Positions 9,301 to 17,393 of a stretch of DNA of 64,000 bases are shown here, piece by piece. Where the stretch lies: positions 1 through 64,000 of the forward strand of contig JAAXIF010000064.1 in the NCBI GenBank assembly GCA_012270485.1. The letters run 5' to 3'. Within the stretch, counting starts at the first letter, position 1. Each line of letters opens with the position of its first letter. The stretch comes from Sphingobacteriales bacterium (GTDB taxonomy: Bacteria; Bacteroidota; Bacteroidia; Chitinophagales; Chitinophagaceae). The notes beneath the pieces were generated by a model. The model saw only the letters and a list, made by a program, of their open reading frames with translations. It made no database searches and had not been told where the DNA came from. A program made the translations under genes and the position numbers.

Positions 9301-9576
9301 GGCGTATTTGATGTGCGACTTTCTAAAGACTTCCGCACTTTCAAAAAACAAAAGTTAACCCTCAGTATCGATGTATTCAATTTTGCTAACCTGCTGAATA
9401 AAGAGTGGGGACGCAACTTTAATCTCAATACTTTTAATACCCAGACATTATTATTTGTAACAGGGTTTGATCAGGCTACACGACAGTATACATACAGGGT
9501 AAATGAAAATGTTGGCGTGCAACAGGCCAATGGAACACCCTATCAGATTCAGATCGGTGCACGCTATGCATTTTAA
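6397..9576 (+). CDS. TonB-dependent outer-membrane receptor
   Basis: The 1059-residue product has a signal peptide ending LVAQ (about residue 25), a carboxypeptidase-regulatory-like domain (about 30-110: GKITSIQKKPLQGATVVIRN), a plug region (about 115-240: YLIDGVSAR..., GGGAISAVTKSGTNQFTGS) and a large beta-barrel ending in the aromatic residue of IQIGARYAF. It imports an unknown ligand using TonB energy. It lacks the SusC signature and has no SusD partner. A secreted ENPP-type phosphodiesterase gene follows 100 bp downstream on the same strand, so the ligand may be a phosphodiester product (inference). Start ATG at 6397; an internal ATG 9 bp later is the alternative. Confidence 0.9.
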   Translation: MNKMLRWSTLLCLLYFSFSESLVAQSTDAYVSGKITSIQKKPLQGATVVIRNNSNGFTATTQTNAEGIYIFRQLPLGAPYSVEAAFVGFVKQRKDSLTINLGDQLLIDFTLAETNSTLTEVVVSSNTVSSRIDRFGASTAISARTIQQIPAQNRNFSDLASLSPLANGANLGGQRFSSTNYLIDGVSARNNLTSGEIGRGPYSLSLEAIREFEVITNVYNVTQGRQGGGAISAVTKSGTNQFTGSVFNYFRSDELASSYDIRGNKRVQQFNNNQYGFSLGGPIIKDKLHFFTAFDREDASAPFFIADIQTDADAIANRISKGALDTVLRIAREKYGLSNSKQVGEFGRKTTANTFLLRIDWQINKKNRLTFRNNFSNWNNPNSVNDNSNINLYEVWGDFKSQENSALVSLRTQVNDHFLNELKFQYQKASRNFVPNKELPSANIPRAIVTVRSQLPNGTQGNTTIQLGGQRFNPEDNLEEQFQLINTSFFTKGKFNFTVGTDNTLTYLDTYISNEQNGRFIFNSLKEFEDLNPARYAREVPLAGKPSVQQYVFNGSLFGQVQFFPKKDLDLTLGLRWDITSYFTAGDYNPVVERELGLRTDNNPTDWNNFQPRLQLTWDVKGHRTDIVKVGAGMFSANPITYAQVNNIQNSGTKVAAIDVSRSASGTNLVPVPNFPSYRANPSTAPGLIPGVQTVSTINLNDKDLQVPSIFKANISYNKIMMENKLRLGVNFLYSHTYNNYVYLDRNLVDQPFFRLENEGGRGVFVPAASISAAGITNNVLARKTQAVGRTLEFTNGAVLNTTTAIVDAEYRYFRDGYINASYTYNVTKDNTSYNGNVANTSTFRPVKSDPRDLSEINFSDNQFRHKLVFFGSTPSWKGFTFSGRFTGIGGTRYSLTVDADINGDFVGGPGNDNDLAFIFDPFDPKTPASIRTSMEKVLNNPENRAREYIRKNLGKIAERNGGENPFSGVFDVRLSKDFRTFKKQKLTLSIDVFNFANLLNKEWGRNFNLNTFNTQTLLFVTGFDQATRQYTYRVNENVGVQQANGTPYQIQIGARYAF

Positions 9577-9587
9577 TCAACAGCGAA

Positions 9588-9612
9588 TGCCACATCATTA
9601 AATGATGTGGCA
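9588..9612 (+). terminator. Hairpin between TonB receptor and phosphodiesterase genes
   Basis: TGCCACATCATT is followed, after one base, by its exact complement AATGATGTGGCA. There is no T tract, so it is more likely an mRNA-stabilising or attenuating hairpin than a true terminator. It starts 12 bp after the receptor stop codon. Confidence 0.5.
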
Positions 9613-9676
9613 CTCTGCATATGTAGGAATTAATATAATTACTCAATGGTATTTTTTTAAAATATTTTATACCCAT

Positions 9677-11023
9677 ATGAATACTTTCAATCGCTTCTTT
9701 CTTTTGACTTTATTAAGCTGTGTAAGCATAGCTTCTTTTTCACAGGAAACAAAACATGTAATAATTATTAGTATTGATGGGCTGCGTCCTGATTTTTACA
9801 GAGAAGATCATTGGCCTACTCCAACTTTACACAAACTGGTGAAAGAAGGAGTTTCTGCCGATGGTGTTCGTGGTGTATTTCCAAGTGTTACATATCCTTC
9901 ACATACCACCATCCTTACTGGTGCCATGCCTGCGCGACATGGTATTTATTATAATTCACCTTTTGAGCCCATGGGTGCAACCGGTAAGTGGTATTGGGAA
10001 TCGAACGGTATAAAAGTACCTACGTTATGGGAGGCTGCAAAGCAAGCGGGACTCACCACTGCTTCAGTTTACTGGCCAGTATCTGTTGGTGCTAAAGTAG
10101 ATTATAATATTCCTGAAATATGGACACTGGATAAAACAAAAGAGCGAACCTCACCACAGCGTGAGTTGAGCACACCATTGGGTTTGTATGAAGAAATTGA
10201 AAAAGAAGCCACTGGTAAACTGAATGCAGAAAAGTTAAATAGTGATTATGCATCTGCCGATGAAAATGGTAGTCGCATGGTTGCATATCTTATTAAGAAA
10301 TACAAACCCAACTTATTGACCTTTCATATTTTTTCAGTAGACCACGCAGAACATGCAGATGGCAGAGATGGTGAACATGTACGACAGTCGCTAGCCGGGG
10401 CTGATCATGCAGTGAATAATATTCTGGAAGCCATTGTGCAGGCAGGTATCAAAGAGAATACCACCGTCATTGTAACGGGTGATCACGGCTTTGTAGATAT
10501 TCATTCCTCACTGGCACCCAATGTATGGCTGGCCAAGGAGGGACTATACATGAAAAATGGTGATCAGGTTGTATGGAAAGCACAGTTTCATACTTCTGGT
10601 GCAGCCGCATTTTTAATGTTGAAAGACAAAGATGATAAAACAACACTTACTACAGTTCGCAATCTGTTGAATGATTTACCAGCGCAACAGCGCAAACTTT
10701 TTCGCGTGGTGGAACGTTCTGAGTTGGATAGAATTGGGACAGACCCCAATGTAGCACTGGCTTTGGCGCCTATAGAAGGGATTGCCATGAGCAATGCTCT
10801 CACCGGTGAGGTATTACGACCTGCTTCAGGAGGTACACATGGGTTCTTTCCTGATTTTGCGCACATACAAACCGGATTTATTGCTGCAGGCGGAAATGTA
10901 CAAGAGGGAAAAACAATAACCCTGATGGGACTTGAAGACATTGCACCGCTGGTAGCACGTTTATTAAATCTGAATTTTACGGCTCCAGATGGTATCCTGT
11001 ATCCGGGTATTCTAAAAAAATAG
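9677..11023 (+). CDS. ENPP-type nucleotide pyrophosphatase/phosphodiesterase (alkaline phosphatase superfamily)
   Basis: Starting at the ATG at 9677, the 448-residue product has a signal peptide (cleaved near residue 23, SFSQ) and the full metal-site set of the type I phosphodiesterase family: SIDGLRPD (Asp34), FPSVTYPSH (nucleophile Thr72), VDHAEH, TGDHGF and GGTHGF. The family cleaves phosphodiester or pyrophosphate bonds outside the cytoplasm. The frame is open further upstream to 9602, but that part overlaps the hairpin and lacks a signal peptide. Expected location is the periplasm or secreted. It is probably co-transcribed with the TonB receptor before it. The exact substrate (nucleotide, phospholipid head group) is not readable from sequence. 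Confidence 0.88.
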   Translation: MNTFNRFFLLTLLSCVSIASFSQETKHVIIISIDGLRPDFYREDHWPTPTLHKLVKEGVSADGVRGVFPSVTYPSHTTILTGAMPARHGIYYNSPFEPMGATGKWYWESNGIKVPTLWEAAKQAGLTTASVYWPVSVGAKVDYNIPEIWTLDKTKERTSPQRELSTPLGLYEEIEKEATGKLNAEKLNSDYASADENGSRMVAYLIKKYKPNLLTFHIFSVDHAEHADGRDGEHVRQSLAGADHAVNNILEAIVQAGIKENTTVIVTGDHGFVDIHSSLAPNVWLAKEGLYMKNGDQVVWKAQFHTSGAAAFLMLKDKDDKTTLTTVRNLLNDLPAQQRKLFRVVERSELDRIGTDPNVALALAPIEGIAMSNALTGEVLRPASGGTHGFFPDFAHIQTGFIAAGGNVQEGKTITLMGLEDIAPLVARLLNLNFTAPDGILYPGILKK

Positions 11024-11043
11024 AATTTGTTCGTGATCATTAG

Positions 11044-11085
11044 CCCGGCACTGCTTTGAAATATCAAGGCAGTAGCCGGATTTTT
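11044..11085 (+). terminator. Intrinsic terminator after the phosphodiesterase gene
   Basis: CCGGCACTGCTTTG pairs with CAAGGCAGTAGCCGG (one bulge, one mismatch) and is followed by ATTTTTG. It begins about 20 bp after the stop codon and would end the receptor-phosphodiesterase transcript. Confidence 0.8.
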
Positions 11086-11091
11086 GTTGAT

Positions 11092-11220
11092 CTATTTTTT
11101 ACCCTGACCAAAGGTTAATAAGTCATAATGCGGATCGAATAATGAAAATTCATTTTGACCCCATGGCTTTTCGTCCTGTGGTCTGTTGGGGTCAGCTTCA
11201 CATTTTTTAGGACTAGTCAT
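11092..11220 (-). CDS. Small hypothetical protein (42 aa)
   Basis: A 42-residue frame from the ATG at 11220 reads MTSPKKCEADP..., rich in charged and aromatic residues (KPWGQNEFSLFDPHYDLL) and ending in FGQGKK. The composition looks like a real protein rather than AT-rich noise, but I do not recognise a family and there is no strong ribosome-binding site. A palindromic repeat lies 35 bp upstream. It could be the tail of a decayed gene. Low confidence. Confidence 0.35.
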   Translation of the reverse strand: MTSPKKCEADPNRPQDEKPWGQNEFSLFDPHYDLLTFGQGKK

Positions 11221-11246
11221 TGTTATTATCATAGTCAAATTAACCC

Positions 11247-11490
11247 TCAAAGTAAACTTTTGGAAAGTTTCGGAACTTTCCAAAAGTTGTATCTCAATAA
11301 TTTTTGTAAGCTTTCTAGAGCGCCCGGATAATTAGGATCTAACGATATACTCTTTTTAAAACATTCAATAGCTAGTGGAATTTTTTTAGCAACTTGATAT
11401 GCCATACCCAATTCAAAAAAAATACTTGCACTATTCAAATGAAGAAAAGTAGCCAATCGAAATATTTCAATTGCATTTCCTTCTCCACAG
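11247..11490 (-). pseudogene. TPR-protein remnant
   Basis: On the minus strand the frame encodes about one and a half tetratricopeptide repeats: FELGMAYQVAKKIPLAIECF, then KKSISLDPNYPGALESL, preceded in frame by GEGNAIEIFRLATFLHL. The upstream part is lost where MITE-like copy 2 begins (about 11476), and the frame runs through the 11255-11288 palindrome at its 3' end. It is a remnant of a larger TPR protein truncated by the repeat. Confidence 0.65.
11255..11288. repeat. AACTTTTGGAAAGTT palindrome, copy 1
   Basis: A perfect 15-bp stem (AACTTTTGGAAAGTT / AACTTTCCAAAAGTT) encloses TCGG. The same element occurs at 11879-11912 and 52523-52556. No T tract follows on either strand, so it is a REP-like dispersed palindrome rather than a simple terminator. 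Confidence 0.85.
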
Positions 11491-11575
11491 AGTGTACTAT
11501 CTCCACTCTACCCATCATCATAAAAAAACAGTTTGCCGCATCGTCTCCCGAGGAACGAGGGGACGTTGCGACCAC
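11476..11575. repeat. MITE-like palindromic repeat, copy 2
   Basis: The left end (TTTCCTTCTCCACAGAGTGT) and the following block CTCCACTCTACCCATCATC match copy 3 at 51146. The centre (11538-11570) is GCATCGTCTCCCGA...GGACGTTGCG with a shorter variable palindrome than the other copies. The right end is not clear. Confidence 0.7.
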
Positions 11576-11757
11576 TATAACTTTTATTAGGTATCATTCT
11601 ATTTGGTTCTTTGTTTTTTCACCTTAAAAATATGTCCTGTAATTCCATGTAAGTAATCACAGCATAACCAACTTCAGTTTTATTATGATTCGACAAAAAT
11701 CCAGGTCGCATGCCTCAACAAACCAATGATTTACAATCCTTCAATTAGTGAAACATC

Positions 11758-11804
11758 AGCAATCATCGCTAAATCCATTTGAAACTGAAACGAACACAAC
11801 TCAG
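11758..11804 (+). repeat. 47-bp repeat, copy 1, preceding a terminator
   Basis: This 47-bp stretch contains TTTGAAACTGAAACGAAC and matches 12226-12272 with about seven differences. In both places an intrinsic terminator of unrelated sequence follows within about 25 bp. Its identity is unknown. Confidence 0.6.
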
Positions 11805-11827
11805 GTGGGGCAACAATCCAAATTATA

Positions 11828-11860
11828 AACCGCTGTAAGTGAAAGCTTATAGCGGTTTTT
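11828..11860 (+). terminator. Intrinsic terminator
   Basis: AACCGCTGTAAG (11828-11839) pairs with CTTATAGCGGTT (11846-11857) with a single G-T wobble, followed by T residues. It follows the first 47-bp repeat. Confidence 0.75.
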
Positions 11861-11878
11861 GCTTTTAAAACCCTCATA

Positions 11879-11912
11879 AACTTTTGGAAAGTTTCGGAAC
11901 TTTCCAAAAATT
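11879..11912. repeat. AACTTTTGGAAAGTT palindrome, copy 2
   Basis: Same element as 11255-11288 with one mismatch in the right arm (AACTTTCCAAAAATT) and the same TCGG loop. Confidence 0.8.
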
Positions 11913-12225
11913 ATATCGCACAAGAAACAGCTATTTACAAATGATAAATGTAAGCGATGGAAGTACCCAATGTTTTGAAATAAATGGCATTGGAGAGTTT
12001 TTATCACTAACTCAAGTAGGCACAGCAAATTTGAGTGTTTTCTTTAAGTAACCAAGAACACTAATAATATGCACAAATTTTCTTTATTAATTTACCTTTT
12101 TTTATTCTATTTATCTTTACAAGAATGCGAAAGCATCGGTATTCAAGGAAATTTGGTTCGATAAATATTTACAACATGCATTCTCTTACTATATTGATTA
12201 CCAGCAGCATAACTAAATTAAAATT

Positions 12226-12272
12226 AGCAATCATAACCAAGTCCCTTTGAAACTGAAACGAACGCAACTCAG
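12226..12272 (+). repeat. 47-bp repeat, copy 2, preceding a terminator
   Basis: Second copy of the element at 11758-11804, in the same orientation and again just upstream of a strong terminator. Confidence 0.6.
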
Positions 12273-12285
12273 TTCCGACAACTGT

Positions 12286-12323
12286 AAAGAGGCTGTATCA
12301 AAAGTCCGATACAGCCTCTTTTT
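12286..12323 (+). terminator. Strong intrinsic terminator
   Basis: AAAGAGGCTGTATC (12286-12299) and GATACAGCCTCTTT (12308-12321) form a perfect 14-bp stem with an 8-nt loop and a T run. No intact plus-strand gene precedes it. Confidence 0.85.
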
Positions 12324-12422
12324 ATTCGGGTACCTACCTGATGGAGAAAGTTTTCATTTAGCCGATTCTCAAAGCCTTCTTTTTACTTTTGAGACTTCCT
12401 CTTTTTTATTAATACTCTTGTG

Positions 12423-12598
12423 AAACCCTTACTACATAAGCATTACATGAGAAACCTTCGGCAGAACTACCATTTCTCTATTGATTGTATATTGAACTAA
12501 AAATTGTTTCCAGCTTACACATTGAAACCCTTACTAATAAAGGGTTTCATAAGAATACTCATTTTTCTTGTAGAATTTGATTCGAGAAAAAATTTCAG
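12423..12598. repeat. Direct repeat copy B with 10-7-10 palindromic core
   Basis: Direct repeat of 285-460. Positions 12511-12560 are identical to 375-424. The palindromic core TGAAACCCTT-7-AAGGGTTTCA is at 12523-12549, with a half-site TGAAACCCTTACTA at 12421. It closes the accessory segment that starts at copy A and lies about 80 bp downstream of the last PUL gene. Confidence 0.8.
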
Positions 12599-12678
12599 TT
12601 TTCTGCATGATTCAAGTCAAGTACAAATACTAAGAAATAAGCCATAAATTTCCAGATTCAAATAATGAATCTCTATAT

Positions 12679-15264
12679 CTAGTTATCAGCAACAGGCACA
12701 AAAGTAAACATCCACTTTTTCATGTTCTGCCAATCTTTGCCTTTAAAACTACTCATAGGTAATTTGATAAAAACCTGATTCCATCCCTTATTAAGTTGTA
12801 TTATATGTGGTTTTCGATATTCGTAGCCCTCATCAATCAATGGTGTTTCCAAATGTCCGATTTTCCCAGCCCGAGACCATTTAGGTGGAAATACTTCTAC
12901 ATAATTTACCCATACTTTACTCCCCTTTTGATCCCAAGCTCTTAAGGGGGGTGAATCTGTAGCCGTTGATCTCGATAGATTATTAAACCCTATCCAAAAT
13001 TTCTGTTGTGTTTTTGTATCACTCCAGATTGATGTTACTGCGTAATAGGTTTGGTTTTCCTTTGGTTTGTCAAGTGCACCCTTAATCAAAGGATCCCACC
13101 AATGTCGTAATATGATTGTGCCGCCAATTTCTTCTTCGCGATACCCACTTAAATCAGCAGAATTTTTATTATTCGACTTTTCTATTATAAATGCACTATC
13201 AACGTTCCCTTCATTATTATAAGGGCCAAAGATCTGCCACTTTAGTTGTGTTTGTTTTTGATATGGGAAAGGCTTGTTGTTGAAGAAGAGAAATTTATGA
13301 TCTAGTAATCTTCCTTCAAATTCAGTAAACCCTGCTTCATTTCCGTCGGAAATATTTGCGACCCATCCGGGTATACCTCCTCCTCTCCAACTTCTTTCTG
13401 CAAACGTGACTATACCTGAATATACTGGATTCATATAAAGCATATCTGTCTGTTCTGTTACATTTCGATCATGCCAAAGGCATAGAATCCCTCCAAGAAC
13501 CTTCTTATCGCCGGTCATTTGTCCACCAATTTGTCGATTGTAAATTGTTACGACACTTTCTAATGGATCCATATGATTCAAATACAAATGCCGAGAATCG
13601 ATCAATACGATCTGTGTATCGGAAGAAATCCGTTTCAAATCATCCATCCACAGTTGCCGAATAACCGAGGAACTAAAATTACCTCCCGGCTCCCATCCAA
13701 TCAATTTCTTTCCCCTTTGCTTCAGCAAGGATTCTACTTCAGGAATAAATTGGTAGTTGGTTATTTTGACTTCATCTGCCCCAATATGGAAATATGGTAA
13801 ATCGTATGTATCGCAAAATTCATTCAACAATTGTTTCACAATAGTTAATCCACTATCGCTCTGCATGGATGTTTTAAAGGCACGTGTGAAAGCCGCACTA
13901 TGACCAGGCATATCGATCTCTGGAACGAATTGAATATAACGATCCTTACAAAACTCTATCAGTTCTTTAATCTCTTCTACTGTATAATACATCCCTTTAT
14001 TACGCAGCATATTATCTGGCGCATTGAGTTGGGGATACAGTTTACTTTCAAAGCGCCAAGCAATATCCTCTGTTGCATGAAAATGGAATACATTAAGTTT
14101 ATAATATGCCATTTGTTCAATTTGCTCTTTCAGCAACTTAACAGACATATAATTTCGACCAACATCAACCATATAACCTCGCCATGCATAGGCAGACCAA
14201 TCGGTAATTTCACACGCATTAACCATAACCCCATCCCTCATCAATTGTCTTAACGTCTGAATTCCATAAAATATACCCTGTGGTGAATTTGCTGATAAAA
14301 CAATACTACTTTTTGACACTATCAAAGTATAAGTATCACTTGAACCACTTGTAAGATTAGGTTTATCCAATCGAAGTTCAATATGAATATCATTCGAAAT
14401 TGTCCCTTTACGGAGATCAATTGGCCATCCTTTATCTTCAACTATTTGTTTCAAAAGCTTTGCTTCTCGAATGATTGTTGAGTCAGAGAAAATGATCGAT
14501 TTTGCGAGATATAGTGGAAAATACCCCCTTGTCCAATTTAAGTTTTGAGGTTGTGGGATAATTGATGGTTTATCTTGCAGCCCATAAACATGTGGGTAAA
14601 TCAAATGTTTCCATAACAAATAACCCTCACCGAGTAAATGTAAGCCATCATTAGTAAACTTCTTATCCAACATTCCTTGTTGATTACAGAAATAAGGATA
14701 TAAATCAACAAATGAATACTGCATATTTGCTTGAGATGTCTTTAGCCTATCATTTACTTTTATAATAGAATCTCTTTTACTTGTATGTCCCGCAAACTTT
14801 CCAAACTCATTGGATACAGGTAAAATACTTTGAATAAATACCTGAGTTGAGGGGCTTTCTTGTTTAATAAAAGCAACAGTTAGAAGAATATTTTTTATAA
14901 CACTATCTGCACTAATTCCTCTTGCTAAATCATTCGTTCCAATCATTAAAAAGATCTTTTTTGGACGACATTTTACAATAGCTCCAATCCTATTTAATAT
15001 TCCTGCACTTATATCTCCACTAATACCTCTGTTTTTTATGTTTTGATCATGAAATAATTCTGTCCACTCAGCACCATCAGTAATACTGTTCCCAACGAAA
15101 ATAATATCATTCGTATCAACTGGATGTAGATTAAAGTGATTGACTCGTTGATGATAATAATTTGTGAACTGTACATCATTCACTATCGGAAGCTGCAAAT
15201 TTGACTGAGATAATACAGGTGTTATAATTAACTGTATCAAAATAGCAATAGTTATTGATCGCAT
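12679..15264 (-). CDS. SGNH esterase - GH20 beta-N-acetylhexosaminidase fusion
   Basis: The 861-residue product has a signal peptide (to about residue 19). Residues 50-225 form a complete SGNH/GDSL hydrolase: FVGNSITDG (Ser60), GISGD (Gly83), IGTNDLA (Asn111) and NDGLHL (Asp206, His209). From about 233 a second enzyme follows: a GH20b-type N-terminal domain starting IIPQPQNL, then the catalytic barrel with EIDMPGHSAAF (450-458) and the Asp-Glu pair in HIGADEV (Asp497, Glu498). A C-terminal region of about 200 residues is not recognised. The pair would remove an acetyl ester and then beta-linked GlcNAc/GalNAc. It is the last gene of the PUL, 25 bp after the GH2 gene. The esterase specificity is not known. 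Confidence 0.88.
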   Translation of the reverse strand: MRSITIAILIQLIITPVLSQSNLQLPIVNDVQFTNYYHQRVNHFNLHPVDTNDIIFVGNSITDGAEWTELFHDQNIKNRGISGDISAGILNRIGAIVKCRPKKIFLMIGTNDLARGISADSVIKNILLTVAFIKQESPSTQVFIQSILPVSNEFGKFAGHTSKRDSIIKVNDRLKTSQANMQYSFVDLYPYFCNQQGMLDKKFTNDGLHLLGEGYLLWKHLIYPHVYGLQDKPSIIPQPQNLNWTRGYFPLYLAKSIIFSDSTIIREAKLLKQIVEDKGWPIDLRKGTISNDIHIELRLDKPNLTSGSSDTYTLIVSKSSIVLSANSPQGIFYGIQTLRQLMRDGVMVNACEITDWSAYAWRGYMVDVGRNYMSVKLLKEQIEQMAYYKLNVFHFHATEDIAWRFESKLYPQLNAPDNMLRNKGMYYTVEEIKELIEFCKDRYIQFVPEIDMPGHSAAFTRAFKTSMQSDSGLTIVKQLLNEFCDTYDLPYFHIGADEVKITNYQFIPEVESLLKQRGKKLIGWEPGGNFSSSVIRQLWMDDLKRISSDTQIVLIDSRHLYLNHMDPLESVVTIYNRQIGGQMTGDKKVLGGILCLWHDRNVTEQTDMLYMNPVYSGIVTFAERSWRGGGIPGWVANISDGNEAGFTEFEGRLLDHKFLFFNNKPFPYQKQTQLKWQIFGPYNNEGNVDSAFIIEKSNNKNSADLSGYREEEIGGTIILRHWWDPLIKGALDKPKENQTYYAVTSIWSDTKTQQKFWIGFNNLSRSTATDSPPLRAWDQKGSKVWVNYVEVFPPKWSRAGKIGHLETPLIDEGYEYRKPHIIQLNKGWNQVFIKLPMSSFKGKDWQNMKKWMFTFVPVADN

Positions 15265-15289
15265 TTTCTAAAGCATTTAATAATATTTA

Positions 15290-17311
15290 TTAAAATGATT
15301 TCTGTGTAACAACATGACCAGTCGGCCGAACAATTGTCACAACCGGTCTTCCATTGCTCATATCTTCAACTTCAATATTTATCCGCTGCCCGGGGCTTAT
15401 ATCTGGAAGGTTATAAAATTTTGTTGAAGTATAATTCTCTGCCTTATCTGACACATAAAGTTTATACCCTTTTACAGTATGCTGAGGAAGTCCAATACTA
15501 CCAAACAGTGTTATACTTAATTTCCCTTTCTTTGATACCCTGATTTGTGATATCTCAACTGGGGACGATAATTCTCTCAATACAGCCATTGAAGGTTTAG
15601 GATTACCATACATATCATAAACGCCATGTATCCTTCTTCTATACTTATCATTCTCATTTGTTCCAGGGTAATGTGTTCTATAATCTGTCAAATCAAAATA
15701 AATAGCACCTTCGATATAAGATTTACTTTCGTAAATAGACATATGATAGATTAAGTCTTCAATCCGACGTTGATCTCCTCCTTTAAAATTTGGCTCACAT
15801 AACCCAAACTCAGATATGAAAAAAGGTTTTGTCGGATAACTTAAATGAACACTATCTAAATATGCATGGATCTTCCCAACAGGAATATCCCACCAACTTC
15901 CACCATATTCATTCATCATTAAATAATCCCCTGCATCAGCTGCATCTGGAGTAAAAGATGGATTATTATAAAAACTACTAGTAAGGGTGTTACTTACATA
16001 AGCTACATATCTACTACTATCAAGTAGTTTAACCTTTTCTATCAAATCTGAGATTAGCTTCTTCATATGTAAGTCCCTCCCTCTTAATTCATTTCCGACA
16101 CCCCATGAAAAGATACTAGTATGATTATAATAGTTATTAATCATTCTTTCCAATTGTTTGATAGCTATCATCCGAATGGTATCATTAGCGGGTGTTTCTG
16201 GTCCCCAAAGTGGCAATTCTTGCTGAACCAATATTCCCTGTCGATCACAGTAATCATAAAATAGTTCATCCTGTTGAAAATGCTGTCGAGTGAAGATTGT
16301 ATTTACATCCTTCATCAATTTGCATTGACTCAGAATTATTGAATCGGTCTCTGCAAATCCATAATCCGGATTACTGCCAGCAGTCCATTCAACGCCCATC
16401 AGCTTGATTCTTTCACCATTTAGATATGTTTTCCCCTCTAAAAATTTCACCTCTCTAAAACCAATTACTGTAGAGACCTTGTCACTTGCCCTCCCTCCTT
16501 TCATAATAGTAACATCTACTCTATACAAATTAGGAAAATCGAAATGCCAAGGATTAACCTTTGCCAGATTGAATTCCACTATTGCATCTTTATTTATCCA
16601 AAGTGGTTTATAAACATTTTGAAAGACTAAATTTTTACTAACTTGATTTTCCTCTGAGACACTAACAAGCAACTCTATATTCTTATTTGGAATATCTTCC
16701 AGCCCTAATTTCAGCTTTAGAGTCCCTGAACTATCAATTAAATTTAAGATTGGTCTTGCATGAATGTAACTGGCATAAGGTCTATCAGTAACAATGAGCG
16801 AAACTTTTCGAATAATGCCGCCATCATTTGGCCAATCGAATGAGCTGCCAAACGGCACCTTGTTTTTTCCATAATCATTATTAACAGCAATAGTTATGGT
16901 ATTTATTACCCCATAATCTAACTTATCAGATAGATCAACAAAAAACTGACTAAATCCATCGCCTATATTTTCTTCAATTTTATTCCCATTAATATATATA
17001 ACAGAAGTATGATTAATAGCTCCGAACCTGATCCTTACACTTTTATCTTTCCATGTCAAAGGCACCATGAATTTCTTTTGATACCAACCCCACCCATAGT
17101 GTCGGTGGTTAGAATCTTCAATATTCCATGTATGCGGCAAATTAAGTTCTGTACTGTTTGTAAATCCTTTTTTAAACCACTGATTTGAAAAGCCAACACC
17201 TTCTTTATCAATAGTAAATTGCCACTGATAATTAAAAATGATAGTATCTCTTTGTGCAATTACCTTAAAACTAAAAAGCGACAGAAATACTATGATGACA
17301 TATTTGTTCAT
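15290..17311 (-). CDS. GH2 beta-galactosidase-type glycoside hydrolase
   Basis: Counting from the ATG at 17311 (673 residues) gives a clean signal peptide (MNKYVIIVFLSLFSFKVIAQ); an in-frame ATG 24 bp upstream is possible. The order is GH2 sugar-binding domain (about 30-180), immunoglobulin-like domain (about 185-290), then the TIM barrel with acid/base Glu408 in WGVGNELRG and nucleophile Glu501 in FFISEFG. Length and motifs fit the smaller beta-galactosidase/beta-glucuronidase branch. In this locus, release of beta-linked galactose after desialylation is the most sensible role; beta-mannosidase or glucuronidase activity cannot be excluded. It lies between the two GH20 genes. Confidence 0.85.
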   Translation of the reverse strand: MNKYVIIVFLSLFSFKVIAQRDTIIFNYQWQFTIDKEGVGFSNQWFKKGFTNSTELNLPHTWNIEDSNHRHYGWGWYQKKFMVPLTWKDKSVRIRFGAINHTSVIYINGNKIEENIGDGFSQFFVDLSDKLDYGVINTITIAVNNDYGKNKVPFGSSFDWPNDGGIIRKVSLIVTDRPYASYIHARPILNLIDSSGTLKLKLGLEDIPNKNIELLVSVSEENQVSKNLVFQNVYKPLWINKDAIVEFNLAKVNPWHFDFPNLYRVDVTIMKGGRASDKVSTVIGFREVKFLEGKTYLNGERIKLMGVEWTAGSNPDYGFAETDSIILSQCKLMKDVNTIFTRQHFQQDELFYDYCDRQGILVQQELPLWGPETPANDTIRMIAIKQLERMINNYYNHTSIFSWGVGNELRGRDLHMKKLISDLIEKVKLLDSSRYVAYVSNTLTSSFYNNPSFTPDAADAGDYLMMNEYGGSWWDIPVGKIHAYLDSVHLSYPTKPFFISEFGLCEPNFKGGDQRRIEDLIYHMSIYESKSYIEGAIYFDLTDYRTHYPGTNENDKYRRRIHGVYDMYGNPKPSMAVLRELSSPVEISQIRVSKKGKLSITLFGSIGLPQHTVKGYKLYVSDKAENYTSTKFYNLPDISPGQRINIEVEDMSNGRPVVTIVRPTGHVVTQKSF

Positions 17312-17393
17312 GAGGAATTGATTAAGTCTTAACATTAAACCTGATTATTGCAACTAATACTTCATTAAAATCATAGTTTAGTAAATAGATACC

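Larger units (their letters stand above)
11576..12422. other. Gene-remnant and repeat-rich intergenic region
   Basis: There is no intact gene. Two small plus-strand frames look like decayed coding sequence: 11941-12051 (36 codons, MINVSDGSTQCFEINGIGEF...) and 12069-12164 (31 codons, signal-peptide-like MHKFSLLIYLFLFYLSL followed by QECES). The region also holds two copies of a 47-bp element, each followed by a terminator, and palindrome copy 2. The picture is a stretch where genes were disrupted and eroded between repeats. Confidence 0.5.

Noticed and set aside
11697..11712. Match of 11 bases to the tRNA-Gln 3' part, considered as an att-site fragment
   Set aside because: Eleven bases without the flanking acceptor sequence are within chance expectation and do not line up with a repeat border.
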